NCBI GenBank assembly: GCA_049510055.1
Contig: JBEKZI010000075.1
Coordinates: 1-10,706 of the forward strand
Length of the DNA: 10,706 nt
Source of the DNA: JALHTV01 sp049510055
GTDB lineage: Bacteria > Planctomycetota > Phycisphaerae > SM23-33
Direction of reading: 5' to 3'
Shown here: in pieces, positions 1 through 6,313 of the stretch
Numbering within the stretch: position 1 is the first letter of the stretch
Layout: every line of letters begins with the position of its first letter
Notes under the pieces: generated by a model
What the model saw: only the letters and a program-made list of their open reading frames with translations
Told to the model about the DNA's origin: nothing
Database searches by the model: none
Program-made: the position numbers and the translations under genes

Positions 1-915
1 ACGCTGGAACCCTGCTGCCACCACGGCAAGACGCCGCCCTGCACCGATGCGTTGATCGCCACCGGCCTGAAGCGCGTCGTCGTCGCCATGCCGGACGTGG
101 ACGCTCGCGTCGCCGGGGGGGGCATCGCAGCATTGAAAGCGGCCGGCATCGAGGTTACCGTCGGCGTCTGCCAGCCGCAGGCGCAGCAATTGTTGGCTGC
201 GTATATTAAGCTCCGCACGACAGGCCGCCCGTGGGTCATCTGCAAGTGGGCCCAGACGTCCGAAGGCTGGATGGCGCTGCCGGCGGGGATGGGCTGGTGG
301 ATTTCTTCGCCGCACTCTCGCGCCCACGCGCATCAGTGGCGCGGCCAGTGCCAGGGCATCTGCGTGGGCGTGGGCACCGTGCTGGCCGACGACCCGCTGC
401 TGACCAATCGCAGCGGCACCGGCCGCCAACCGACGCGAATCGTGCTGGACGCGACGCTGCGCATCCCGCCCACCTGCCGCCTGGTGGCCACGGCGTCGCA
501 GTATCCGCTGCTGGTCGCGACGACCGCCCCGGCGATGGCCGCCCAGGCTCACGCGGCCGAGGAGCTTCGCCTGGCCGGCGCGGAACTGCTGGCCCTGCCG
601 GCGGCCGGCAACGCTCAGGGCCGCCCGTGCGTGGATTTGGGCGCGCTGCTGGAAGAACTGGGCCGGCGGGAGCACACGTACGTACTGGTGGAAGGCGGAC
701 CGGAGGTGCTACGGTCCTTCGTCTATGGTAATCTGGCTGATGAACTGCGGGTCTTTATCTGCCCCTCGGCCGGCGAGGGCGGCGGCGAGGGCGGCTGGCT
801 GAGCGAGTCGCTGCCCCGGTTCAACATCGACGAGGTCCGCAAGACCCTCACGCTGCCGCCGCCGCTGGAGCAATCCTTCGGGCCGGACCGGTTGCAACGC
901 TACGTGCTGAAATGA
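1..915 (+). CDS. ribD: RibD, bifunctional riboflavin deaminase/reductase (5' end off window)
   Basis: Second and third enzymes of riboflavin synthesis: deamination of the pyrimidine from GTP cyclohydrolase II, then NADPH reduction of the ribosyl side chain, in the cytoplasm. The frame is open from base 1, so the start and the first deaminase motif lie upstream. The visible 304 residues begin inside the deaminase with the zinc motif PCxxxGxTPPC (residues 4-14; Cys5 and Cys14 are the probable ligands). The DHFR-like reductase domain starts near residue 76 (RPWVICKWAQ) and keeps VGVGTVLADDPLLT (122-135), RIVLD (146-150) and EGGP (231-234). Oddities: the usual LDG of the reductase entry motif reads SEG (87-89), and the usual C-terminal APKLLGG-like motif is replaced by a Gly-Glu-rich stretch (257-265). 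A G8 run at 115-122 leaves the frame intact. The stop overlaps the next start codon as ATGA. Family assignment is firm; whether the reductase is fully active is less certain. Confidence 0.93.
   Translation, partial: TLEPCCHHGKTPPCTDALIATGLKRVVVAMPDVDARVAGGGIAALKAAGIEVTVGVCQPQAQQLLAAYIKLRTTGRPWVICKWAQTSEGWMALPAGMGWWISSPHSRAHAHQWRGQCQGICVGVGTVLADDPLLTNRSGTGRQPTRIVLDATLRIPPTCRLVATASQYPLLVATTAPAMAAQAHAAEELRLAGAELLALPAAGNAQGRPCVDLGALLEELGRREHTYVLVEGGPEVLRSFVYGNLADELRVFICPSAGEGGGEGGWLSESLPRFNIDEVRKTLTLPPPLEQSFGPDRLQRYVLK
771..794 (+). repeat. 12-bp exact tandem duplication inside ribD
   Basis: The unit CGGCGAGGGCGG occurs twice back to back and encodes a repeated Gly-Glu-Gly-Gly stretch. It lies where other RibD proteins have a conserved loop of the reductase domain. 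Probably a replication-slippage duplication that keeps the frame. Confidence 0.75.
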
Positions 916-2543
916 ACGTCAAACGAATCCTATTGCGTCCCCTGGCCCGCCTGGCCGCCCTGCACGCCGGCGGGCAATTGCAGGCGTTCCTGGACGCGCA
1001 CCGCCAGACGGCGGCCGTGCAAGATCGGCTGCTGGCGGAGCTGCTGCGCTGCCACGCCGAGACCGACTTCGGGCGCGATCACGGTTTTTCGGCCCTGCGG
1101 TCCTACGCCGACTTCACCGCGGCGGTGCCCGTGGGCAACTACGAGACGCACCGCCCGTACATGGACCGCGTCTGGGCCGGTCGGGCTGAGGCGCTGCTGC
1201 CGCCGGGGCAGGACGTGCGGATGTTCTCGCGGACCTCCGGCACCACGGGCCAGCCCAAGCACATCCCGGTCACCGCGCGATTCCTGGACGAAATGCGCCG
1301 TGGGTGGAACGTCTGGGGCCTGGCGGCGCTGAACGACCACAAGGCCGCCTGGCTGCAGCCGATTCTACAAATCTCCTCGCCCATCCGCCAGCTCGACAGC
1401 CCCACCGGCAAGCCTTGCGGGGCAATCAGCGGCCTGCTGGCGGCCACGCAAAAGCCCATCGTCCGGCGGATGTACGTCGTGCCGCCGGCCGTGGCCGCCA
1501 TCGCCGACCCGACGACCCGGGATTACGTCACGCTGCGGTGCGGCGTCGGGCGCGACGTGGCGTTCATCACGACGGCCAATCCTTCCAGCACGATCAAGCT
1601 CATCGAGACCGGCCAGGCCCACGCCGAGCGGCTGATCCGCGACCTGGCCGACGGCACGCTGACCCCGCCGGGTGAAATTTCTTTCGATATCGCCGCGGTC
1701 CTGCGCTTCCGGCCCAAGCCGGCCAAGGCCAGGCGGATCCAGGAAGGCATTCGCCGAGACGGGCAACTGCTGCCGCGGCATTTCTGGAACATTGCGTACC
1801 TGTCCCACTGGACCGGCGGGACGCTGCGGCTGTACGCGCGCCGCTTGGCGGAGTTGTTCGGGCCGGTGCCCGTCCGCGACATCGGGTTGCTGGCCAGCGA
1901 AGGCCGCTTCTCCGTGCCGCTGCACGACGGCACGGTCGCAGGCGTGGCGGAAATTATGGGCAACTTTCTGGAGTTCATCCCCGTCGAGGAGGTCCACAAA
2001 CCCAACCCTCCCACGTTCCGCGCCCACGAAACGGAAGTCGGCCGCGAGTATTCCCTGGTGGTCACGAATTGGGCCGGGCTGTTTCGCTATCACATGGACG
2101 ACCGCGTGCGCGTGGTGGACCGCCTGGGGGCGAGTCCCGTCTTTGAGTTCCTTTCGCGCGGCGTGCACACGGCCAACATCACCGGCGAGAAGATCACCGA
2201 GCATCAGGTGGTCGAGGCGATGCACCGGGCCGCGGCGGCCACGGGGGCGCCGGTGGAGCGATTCGTCCTTCAGGGCCGCTTCGCCACCGTGCCGTTCTAC
2301 GAACTCCGCCTGGAGCCGGTCGGTGCCGACGTCGAGCGGCTGACCCACGCCATGGACGAGGCGCTGGGTGAGCTGAACGTGGAGTACCAGTCCAAGCGGT
2401 CCAGCGGGCGGCTGGGGGGCATCCGGCCGATCCTGCTGCCGGCGGGGGCGTTGGAGCGGGCCGAGCGCGAGCAGATACGCCTTCGCGGCGGACGGAGCGA
2501 GCAGTATAAACATAAGTACCTGCTGACCGACGTCCTCGAATAG
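912..2543 (+). CDS. GH3-family adenylate-forming enzyme (acyl-amide synthetase-like)
   Basis: 543-residue member of the GH3 family, whose plant members adenylate small carboxylic acids such as jasmonate or indole-3-acetate and join them to amino acids. Bacterial members are mostly uncharacterised, so the substrate here is unknown. Visible motifs: the nucleotide-binding loop RTSGTTGQPKHIPVT (107-121), the LLASEG motif (327-331, counterpart of the plant YASSE), the RYHMDDRV motif (392-399), a GEKITE motif (425-430), and Lys-containing C-terminal segments EYQSKR (491-496) and QYKHKYL (531-537). Length is normal for bacterial members. No signal peptide or membrane helix is evident, so a cytosolic location is likely. 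The ATG overlaps the ribD stop (ATGA) and has no clear Shine-Dalgarno, which points to translational coupling with ribD. Family certain, biological role unknown. Confidence 0.9.
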   Translation: MNVKRILLRPLARLAALHAGGQLQAFLDAHRQTAAVQDRLLAELLRCHAETDFGRDHGFSALRSYADFTAAVPVGNYETHRPYMDRVWAGRAEALLPPGQDVRMFSRTSGTTGQPKHIPVTARFLDEMRRGWNVWGLAALNDHKAAWLQPILQISSPIRQLDSPTGKPCGAISGLLAATQKPIVRRMYVVPPAVAAIADPTTRDYVTLRCGVGRDVAFITTANPSSTIKLIETGQAHAERLIRDLADGTLTPPGEISFDIAAVLRFRPKPAKARRIQEGIRRDGQLLPRHFWNIAYLSHWTGGTLRLYARRLAELFGPVPVRDIGLLASEGRFSVPLHDGTVAGVAEIMGNFLEFIPVEEVHKPNPPTFRAHETEVGREYSLVVTNWAGLFRYHMDDRVRVVDRLGASPVFEFLSRGVHTANITGEKITEHQVVEAMHRAAAATGAPVERFVLQGRFATVPFYELRLEPVGADVERLTHAMDEALGELNVEYQSKRSSGRLGGIRPILLPAGALERAEREQIRLRGGRSEQYKHKYLLTDVLE

Positions 2544-2593
2544 CCCCGGCGGCGCCCCCGTCGGCGCGCGATGCGATCCTACGTGGAGCGAGA

Positions 2594-3988
2594 ATGGCCG
2601 AATTGGAATTTTACGGCGCCGCCCAGACGGTCACCGGTTCGATGCACCTGCTGCACCTCCGCGACGGGACATTTGTCCTGGATTGCGGCCTGTTCCAGGG
2701 CCAGCGGGCCGAGAGCCAGCACCACAACCGCACCTTCCCCATGCCTCCGGCGGAGATGGGCGACCTGCTGCTGTCCCACGCCCACATCGATCACAGCGGG
2801 AACATCCCCGGCCTGGTGCGGCAGGGATTTTCGGCCCCTATCTACGCCACGGCAGCCACGTGCGACCTGTGCGACGTGATGCTGGCCGACTCGGCCCACA
2901 TTCAGGAGGAAGACGCGCGGTTCTGGAACGAGAAGCGCGCCCGCACGCCCGCCGAGCGCGTCCAGCCGCTGTACACCCTTGACGACGCCCGCGCCGCCGT
3001 CAAGCTCTTCCGGCCGGTGGGATACAACCAGTGGCAGGCATTCGCCGACGGCGCCGCGGCGCAATGGATCGAAGCCGGGCACATCCTGGGCTCGGCCTGC
3101 ATCATGGTCGCCGTCCACCAAGACCGGCCCATGCATATCCTGTTCACCGGCGACCTGGGACGGTCGAACATACCGATCCTGCGCGACCCGCCCTGCCCCC
3201 TGCCGCGGGCGGACTACCTCATCACCGAGTGCACCTACGCCGACCGCCACCACGCCAACCCCATGGACATGAAGGACAAGCTCGTCCGCATCATCAACGA
3301 GACGGCCGCCGCCGGCGGCAAGGTCATCATCCCGGCGTTCGCCGTCGGCCGCACCCAGATGATCGTGTATTACCTCTGCCAGGCGTTGGCCGAGGGGTCG
3401 CTGAAGCCCCTGCCGGTCTTCGTGGACAGCCCCCTGTCGGTCCAGGCCACCGAGGTGTTCATGAAGCACCCGGAGTGCTACGACGCCGAGGCCCGCGACT
3501 TCTGGTTCCGCCGGGGCGACATCTTCGGCACCAAGTGGGTGAACTACATCACCGCGGTGGAGGAGTCCAAGGCCCTCAACGACCGCAAAGAACCCTGCGT
3601 GATCATCGCCTCTTCCGGCATGTGCGAAGCGGGGCGCATCCTGCACCACCTCAAAAACAACGTGGAGAACGAAGCCAACACGGTGATCATCGTCGGCTTC
3701 ATGGCCCAGCACACCCTGGGCCGGCGAATCGTGGAGCGGCGAGAGGAAATCAAAATCTTCGGGCGAATGTACAAGCTGCTGTGCCGCGTGGAGATCCTCA
3801 ACGGCTTTTCCGCCCACGCCGACGCGGACGACTTCGCCCGCTGCCTGGGGCCGATCGCCTCCGACCTGCGGGCGGCGTTCGTGGTCCACGGCGAGGGCTC
3901 CCAGCTGACGGCCATGACCGACATCCTCACCCGCGCCGGCTGCAAGACCGTGCACGTCCCGGCCCCGGGCGAGCGGTTCACACTCTAA
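2594..3988 (+). CDS. Beta-CASP metallo-beta-lactamase-fold RNase (CPSF73/Ysh1-like)
   Basis: 464-residue enzyme of the metallo-beta-lactamase/beta-CASP group, zinc-dependent nucleases that process RNA, here predicted cytosolic. Seen in order: HAHIDH (62-67, zinc motif 2), GHILGSA with His163 (motif 3), FTGDLG with Asp187 (motif 4), ECTYADR (212-218), beta-CASP motif A around DSPLS (279-283), motif B SSGMCEAGRILHH (340-352), motif C VGFMAQHTLGRR (367-378) and the final FSAHAD (405-410). The complete set argues for an active enzyme. Length matches bacterial homologues annotated as having an RNA-specificity domain. The ATG at 2594 is preceded by GGAG at 2585-2588, five bases away, which supports this start. 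It follows the GH3 gene by 50 bp. Natural RNA substrates of these bacterial proteins are poorly known; calling it a generic endo- or exoribonuclease is as far as sequence allows. Confidence 0.92.
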   Translation: MAELEFYGAAQTVTGSMHLLHLRDGTFVLDCGLFQGQRAESQHHNRTFPMPPAEMGDLLLSHAHIDHSGNIPGLVRQGFSAPIYATAATCDLCDVMLADSAHIQEEDARFWNEKRARTPAERVQPLYTLDDARAAVKLFRPVGYNQWQAFADGAAAQWIEAGHILGSACIMVAVHQDRPMHILFTGDLGRSNIPILRDPPCPLPRADYLITECTYADRHHANPMDMKDKLVRIINETAAAGGKVIIPAFAVGRTQMIVYYLCQALAEGSLKPLPVFVDSPLSVQATEVFMKHPECYDAEARDFWFRRGDIFGTKWVNYITAVEESKALNDRKEPCVIIASSGMCEAGRILHHLKNNVENEANTVIIVGFMAQHTLGRRIVERREEIKIFGRMYKLLCRVEILNGFSAHADADDFARCLGPIASDLRAAFVVHGEGSQLTAMTDILTRAGCKTVHVPAPGERFTL

Positions 3989-4005
3989 TTCCGGCGAGGC
4001 GGCCC

Positions 4006-4347
4006 ATGAGCTACAAAATCAGGCACAAGGGAAAATCCAAAGAGCCCAGCGTCCTGAAGAGCATGAAGCCGCTGCTGGTGCAACTTCTGGTCATCATCGC
4101 AGCCTTGATCACGGCCATCATGCTGCCCAAGCACCCCGGCAAGGGCGATCCGGCGATTACCGTGGCCCTGGTGATCGCGGCGGCCGGCGGCGTGCTGGCC
4201 GGCCTGACGCGGATCATCCAGGCCGTCCTGGGCGAGCGGGCGCGCTCCCCGCGCGGCGAGGCTGCGCTGGCGTTCGTCTATCGCGCCAGCTTCGTCCTGG
4301 CCGCTTCCGGCCTGATCGCCGCCTTCTACAGGACTATCTTCCGCTAA
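4006..4347 (+). CDS. Small membrane protein, three predicted helices, unknown function
   Basis: 113-residue protein that I do not recognise. It opens with a lysine/arginine-rich segment (residues 1-21, many positive charges), then shows hydrophobic stretches at about 22-40, 50-72 and 88-108, separated by short charged loops (KHPGKGD at 42-48 and GERARSPRGE at 76-85). The charge bias puts the N-terminus in the cytoplasm if the positive-inside rule holds. No catalytic or metal-binding motif is visible. The frame stays open upstream to about 3031, but that part overlaps the beta-CASP gene and has shadow-like arginine/proline composition, so the ATG at 4006, 17 bp after the preceding stop, is the sensible start; only a weak GGCGAGG precedes it. 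Its tight spacing to both neighbours (17 and 19 bp) suggests it is co-transcribed with them. Confidence 0.72.
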   Translation: MSYKIRHKGKSKEPSVLKSMKPLLVQLLVIIAALITAIMLPKHPGKGDPAITVALVIAAAGGVLAGLTRIIQAVLGERARSPRGEAALAFVYRASFVLAASGLIAAFYRTIFR

Positions 4348-4354
4348 AATAGAA

Positions 4355-4360
4355 AAAGGA
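4355..4360 (+). promoter_or_regulatory. Strong ribosome binding site for the S1/P1-like gene
   Basis: AAAGGA lies six bases before the ATG at 4367, in a short A-rich gap that differs from the GC-rich surroundings. It fixes the start of the secreted protein and suggests efficient initiation independent of coupling. Confidence 0.65.
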
Positions 4361-4366
4361 ATTACC

Positions 4367-5293
4367 ATGTCTTCCAAACAACTGGGCGCGTTGTTCCTGA
4401 CCTTGCTGGTCCTGGCCGCGGCGGCCTATGGTTGGCACCGCCACGGGCATGTTCTGGCCAGCCGGGCGGCCGTGGACGTCGCCGGCCCGCAACTACCGGC
4501 CTTCTTCGCCGCCGGGACGGACACGATCGCCAACGTCTCGCTGGACAACGACGCCTTCACGCGTCCCATCGCCCCCGCCCAGCTCCACGAGGCCGAGGCG
4601 CCGGAACATTTCTTCGACATCGAACTGCTGGGCGGCCAACCTGTGCCGCCGAGCCGCTACGCCTTCATCGACTTCTGCTACGCTCACGGCCTGAAACCCA
4701 ACCAGGTGGGCCTGCTGCCCTATGCGATCATGGAGTGGACGCAGCGGCTGACCGTCGCCTTCGCGGAATACCGCAAGTGGCCCAACGATCCGACCATCCA
4801 AGCCAAGTGCCTGGTGTACGCCGGGCTGCTTTCTCACTACGCCGCCGACTGCTGCCAGCCGCTGCACATCACCATCCACTGGGACGGCCGGGCGACGGCG
4901 GACGGCAAGTCGCCGCACAGCGGCATCCACAACCGCGTGGACGCCCTGCCGGCCAAGCTGAGCCTCAGCCCACGGAAGTTGGCCGAGGGCCTGAAGGCCC
5001 AGCCCTTCCCCGACCTATTTTCCGCGATCCTGGCCGAGATGGACCGCAGCCACAAACTGGTGGACCGCGTGTACGAACTGGATTCACAGATTCCGCCGAT
5101 GGATTCCAACCAGCCGCTGATGGCGGAGGCGGCGGAATTCACCAAGCAGCGGATGCGCGCCGCGGCAATCTTTACCGCCTCGCTGTATCTGACGGCCTGG
5201 CAGGACAGCGCCAAGATCGAGCTGCCGGCCTGGCACCGAGCGTTCTCCGTCGCCGCTCAGCCGGCCGCCACGGCCCCGGCATCCGCTCCCTGA
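4367..5293 (+). CDS. Secreted S1/P1 nuclease / phospholipase C-like zinc protein
   Basis: 308-residue exported protein. Residues 5-20 form a hydrophobic signal segment; cleavage after Gly22 (Ala20-Tyr21-Gly22) would leave Trp23 as the mature N-terminus, as in P1 nuclease and zinc phospholipase C, where Trp1 binds zinc. Other ligand-like residues follow in family order: His28 (mature position 6), Asp60 or Asp62, His81 in EHFFDIE, His147/Asp151/His157 in HYAADCCQPLH, and His178/Asp182 in HNRVD. The HxxxD-x5-H spacing and the second HxxxD match the P1 pattern. Mature size of about 286 residues is close to P1 nuclease (about 270). The C-terminus is an Ala/Pro tail (about 296-308). It could cleave single-stranded nucleic acid or phospholipid; sequence alone does not separate these, though Asp182 rather than Glu resembles the nuclease branch. 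Last gene of the + strand cluster, 19 bp after its neighbour. Confidence 0.8.
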   Translation: MSSKQLGALFLTLLVLAAAAYGWHRHGHVLASRAAVDVAGPQLPAFFAAGTDTIANVSLDNDAFTRPIAPAQLHEAEAPEHFFDIELLGGQPVPPSRYAFIDFCYAHGLKPNQVGLLPYAIMEWTQRLTVAFAEYRKWPNDPTIQAKCLVYAGLLSHYAADCCQPLHITIHWDGRATADGKSPHSGIHNRVDALPAKLSLSPRKLAEGLKAQPFPDLFSAILAEMDRSHKLVDRVYELDSQIPPMDSNQPLMAEAAEFTKQRMRAAAIFTASLYLTAWQDSAKIELPAWHRAFSVAAQPAATAPASAP

Positions 5294-5337
5294 ATCCCGA
5301 TGCAGAACTGACGGCGGGCGGCACCATCCCGGGAGAA

Positions 5338-5367
5338 GAATCCCCCTAGCGTTTTGGGGGGCGATTC
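5338..5367 (+). terminator. Imperfect hairpin after the five-gene unit, possible terminator
   Basis: GAAT plus a run of five C (5338-5346) can pair with five G and ATTC (5357-5367), with a two-base bulge and a ten-base loop: about nine pairs, mostly G-C at the top. It stands 44 bp after the stop of the S1/P1-like gene. There is no T run after it (CTGTAAAATG follows), so it is not a textbook intrinsic terminator and could equally be a 3' mRNA-stabilising structure. Confidence 0.4.
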
Positions 5368-5370
5368 CTG

Positions 5371-5376
5371 TAAAAT
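5371..5376 (+). promoter_or_regulatory. Possible -10 box upstream of nfnA
   Basis: TAAAAT is one mismatch from the sigma-70 -10 consensus and lies in the AT-richest part of the gap, just after the hairpin. No convincing -35 box stands 16-18 bp upstream (the sequence there is AGCGTT-like), so this is a weak candidate. If used, transcription would start near 5383 and the leader would contain the hairpin at 5391-5416. Confidence 0.22.
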
Positions 5377-5390
5377 GAGTTTGGTTGATG

Positions 5391-5416
5391 GCGTAGCCCT
5401 CCCCGCGGGGGCTTGC
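5391..5416 (+). other. GC-rich hairpin in the nfnA leader
   Basis: GC, then AGCCC, pairs with GGGCT, then GC, flanking a CC/GG extension around the CCCCGCGGGG core, giving a compact stem-loop with a small internal loop and a bulged T at 5400. It ends 43 bp before the TTG start of nfnA. It could be a leader structure that affects nfnA translation or mRNA stability. The gap holds no recognisable riboswitch fold and no small gene that I can support. Confidence 0.4.
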
Positions 5417-5448
5417 AGCCCTCTTTCAGCAAACTTCAAACTATAGAC

Positions 5449-5453
5449 AGGAG
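5449..5453 (+). promoter_or_regulatory. Ribosome binding site that decides the nfnA start
   Basis: AGGAG abuts a TTG at 5454 with no spacer, which would be unusable, but stands six bases before a second in-frame TTG at 5460. The second TTG is therefore the better start; it also gives the N-terminus MYRVV, which resembles other members of the family. Confidence 0.7.
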
Positions 5454-5459
5454 TTGGAC

Positions 5460-6299
5460 TTGTATCGCGTTGTCGCCGCAGCACCCCTCAGTGAAAACGT
5501 CGTTCGTCTGGAGGTTCAGGCCCCCCCCATCGCTGCCGCCCGAAAGCCCGGACAGTTCGTCATCGTCCGCGCCGGCCCCGAGGGGGAGCGCATCCCGCTG
5601 ACCATCGCCGACGTCAACGTCCAGGCGGGCACGATTACGCTGGTCATCCAGCGGGTGGGCAAGAGCACGGCGCTGCTGACGGCGCTGAAGGCCGGCGACG
5701 CCATTCACGACGTCGCGGGACCCCTGGGCCGGCCCACCCACCTGGAGGCTTGCGCGCATGCCGTCTGCGTCGGCGGCGGCGTCGGCACGGCCGTGGTGTA
5801 CCCAATCGCCAAGGCCCTGGCCGAGCGCGGCACGACGGTCACGGCCGTCATCGGCGGCCGAACGAAGGACCTGGTCATCCTGGAAACCGAAATGCAGGCC
5901 CTCTGCCGCCAGGTCCTGGTCACCACCGACGACGGCAGCTACGGCCGAAAGGGCTTCGTGACCGACGCCCTGGCCGACCTGCTGGCCAATGCCGTCCCGC
6001 CGGTAGGCGTGGTGTACGCCGTCGGGCCGGTGCCGATGATGAAGGCCGTCTCGAACCTGACGCGCCCGGCGGGCATCAAGACGATCGTCAGCCTCAATCC
6101 CGTTATGGTCGACGGGACGGGCATGTGCGGCGGCTGCCGCGTAAGCGTCGGCGGCAAGACGCTGTTCGCCTGCGTGGACGGGCCGGAATTCGATGGCCAC
6201 CTGGTGGACTTCGACGAGCTGGCCGACCGCCTGACGGCTTACTCCATCCAGGAATGGCACGCCAAAGAGAAATGCAAACTCAATCTACCGTCCGAATGA
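5460..6299 (+). CDS. nfnA: NfnA, small flavoprotein subunit of NADH:ferredoxin-NADP+ bifurcating reductase
   Basis: 279-residue subunit, also known as SudB or a dihydroorotate dehydrogenase electron-transfer-like FAD/NAD protein. With NfnB it couples NADH and reduced ferredoxin oxidation to NADP+ reduction (or the reverse) in the cytoplasm. Visible: FAD-binding RIPLTIAD (44-51), the NAD-binding glycine loop VGGGVGTAVVYP (104-115), AVGPVPMM (187-194), and the [2Fe-2S] site DGTGMCGGC (218-226) with Cys223, Cys226 and Cys238. Known NfnA uses three cysteines and an aspartate; Asp218 is the matching residue. The C-terminal CVDGPEFDGHLVDFDEL (238-254) is a family hallmark. Start is taken as TTG at 5460 because of AGGAG spacing; another TTG at 5454 would add two residues. 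Only 14 bp separate it from nfnB, so the two are one operon. Confidence 0.9.
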   Translation: MYRVVAAAPLSENVVRLEVQAPPIAAARKPGQFVIVRAGPEGERIPLTIADVNVQAGTITLVIQRVGKSTALLTALKAGDAIHDVAGPLGRPTHLEACAHAVCVGGGVGTAVVYPIAKALAERGTTVTAVIGGRTKDLVILETEMQALCRQVLVTTDDGSYGRKGFVTDALADLLANAVPPVGVVYAVGPVPMMKAVSNLTRPAGIKTIVSLNPVMVDGTGMCGGCRVSVGGKTLFACVDGPEFDGHLVDFDELADRLTAYSIQEWHAKEKCKLNLPSE

Positions 6300-6313
6300 C
6301 CTAGAAATATCCC

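Noticed and set aside
115..122. G8 run as a possible frameshift in ribD
   Set aside because: The frame on both sides follows the RibD family pattern without a break.
1..915. RibD read as a reductase-only protein starting at 52
   Set aside because: Residues upstream of 52 encode the deaminase zinc motif in the same frame, so the gene simply continues off the left edge.
1365..2513. Long open frame of 382 codons on the minus strand across the GH3 gene
   Set aside because: It lies fully antisense to a gene with clear family motifs, and its His/Arg/Gly-rich product is typical of a GC-rich shadow frame.
2579..3955. Open frame of 458 codons on the minus strand across the beta-CASP gene
   Set aside because: Its composition is shadow-like and it has no motifs, whereas the + strand gene has all the beta-CASP signatures.
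3031..4005. Upstream extension of the small membrane protein to 438 codons
   Set aside because: The extension overlaps the beta-CASP gene in another frame and is Arg/Pro/Gly-rich; the ATG at 4006 fits the gene spacing.
4432..5349. Alternative + strand frame of 305 codons over the S1/P1-like gene
   Set aside because: It is an Arg/Pro/Gly-rich out-of-frame translation with no ribosome binding site; the true frame has a signal peptide and metal ligands.
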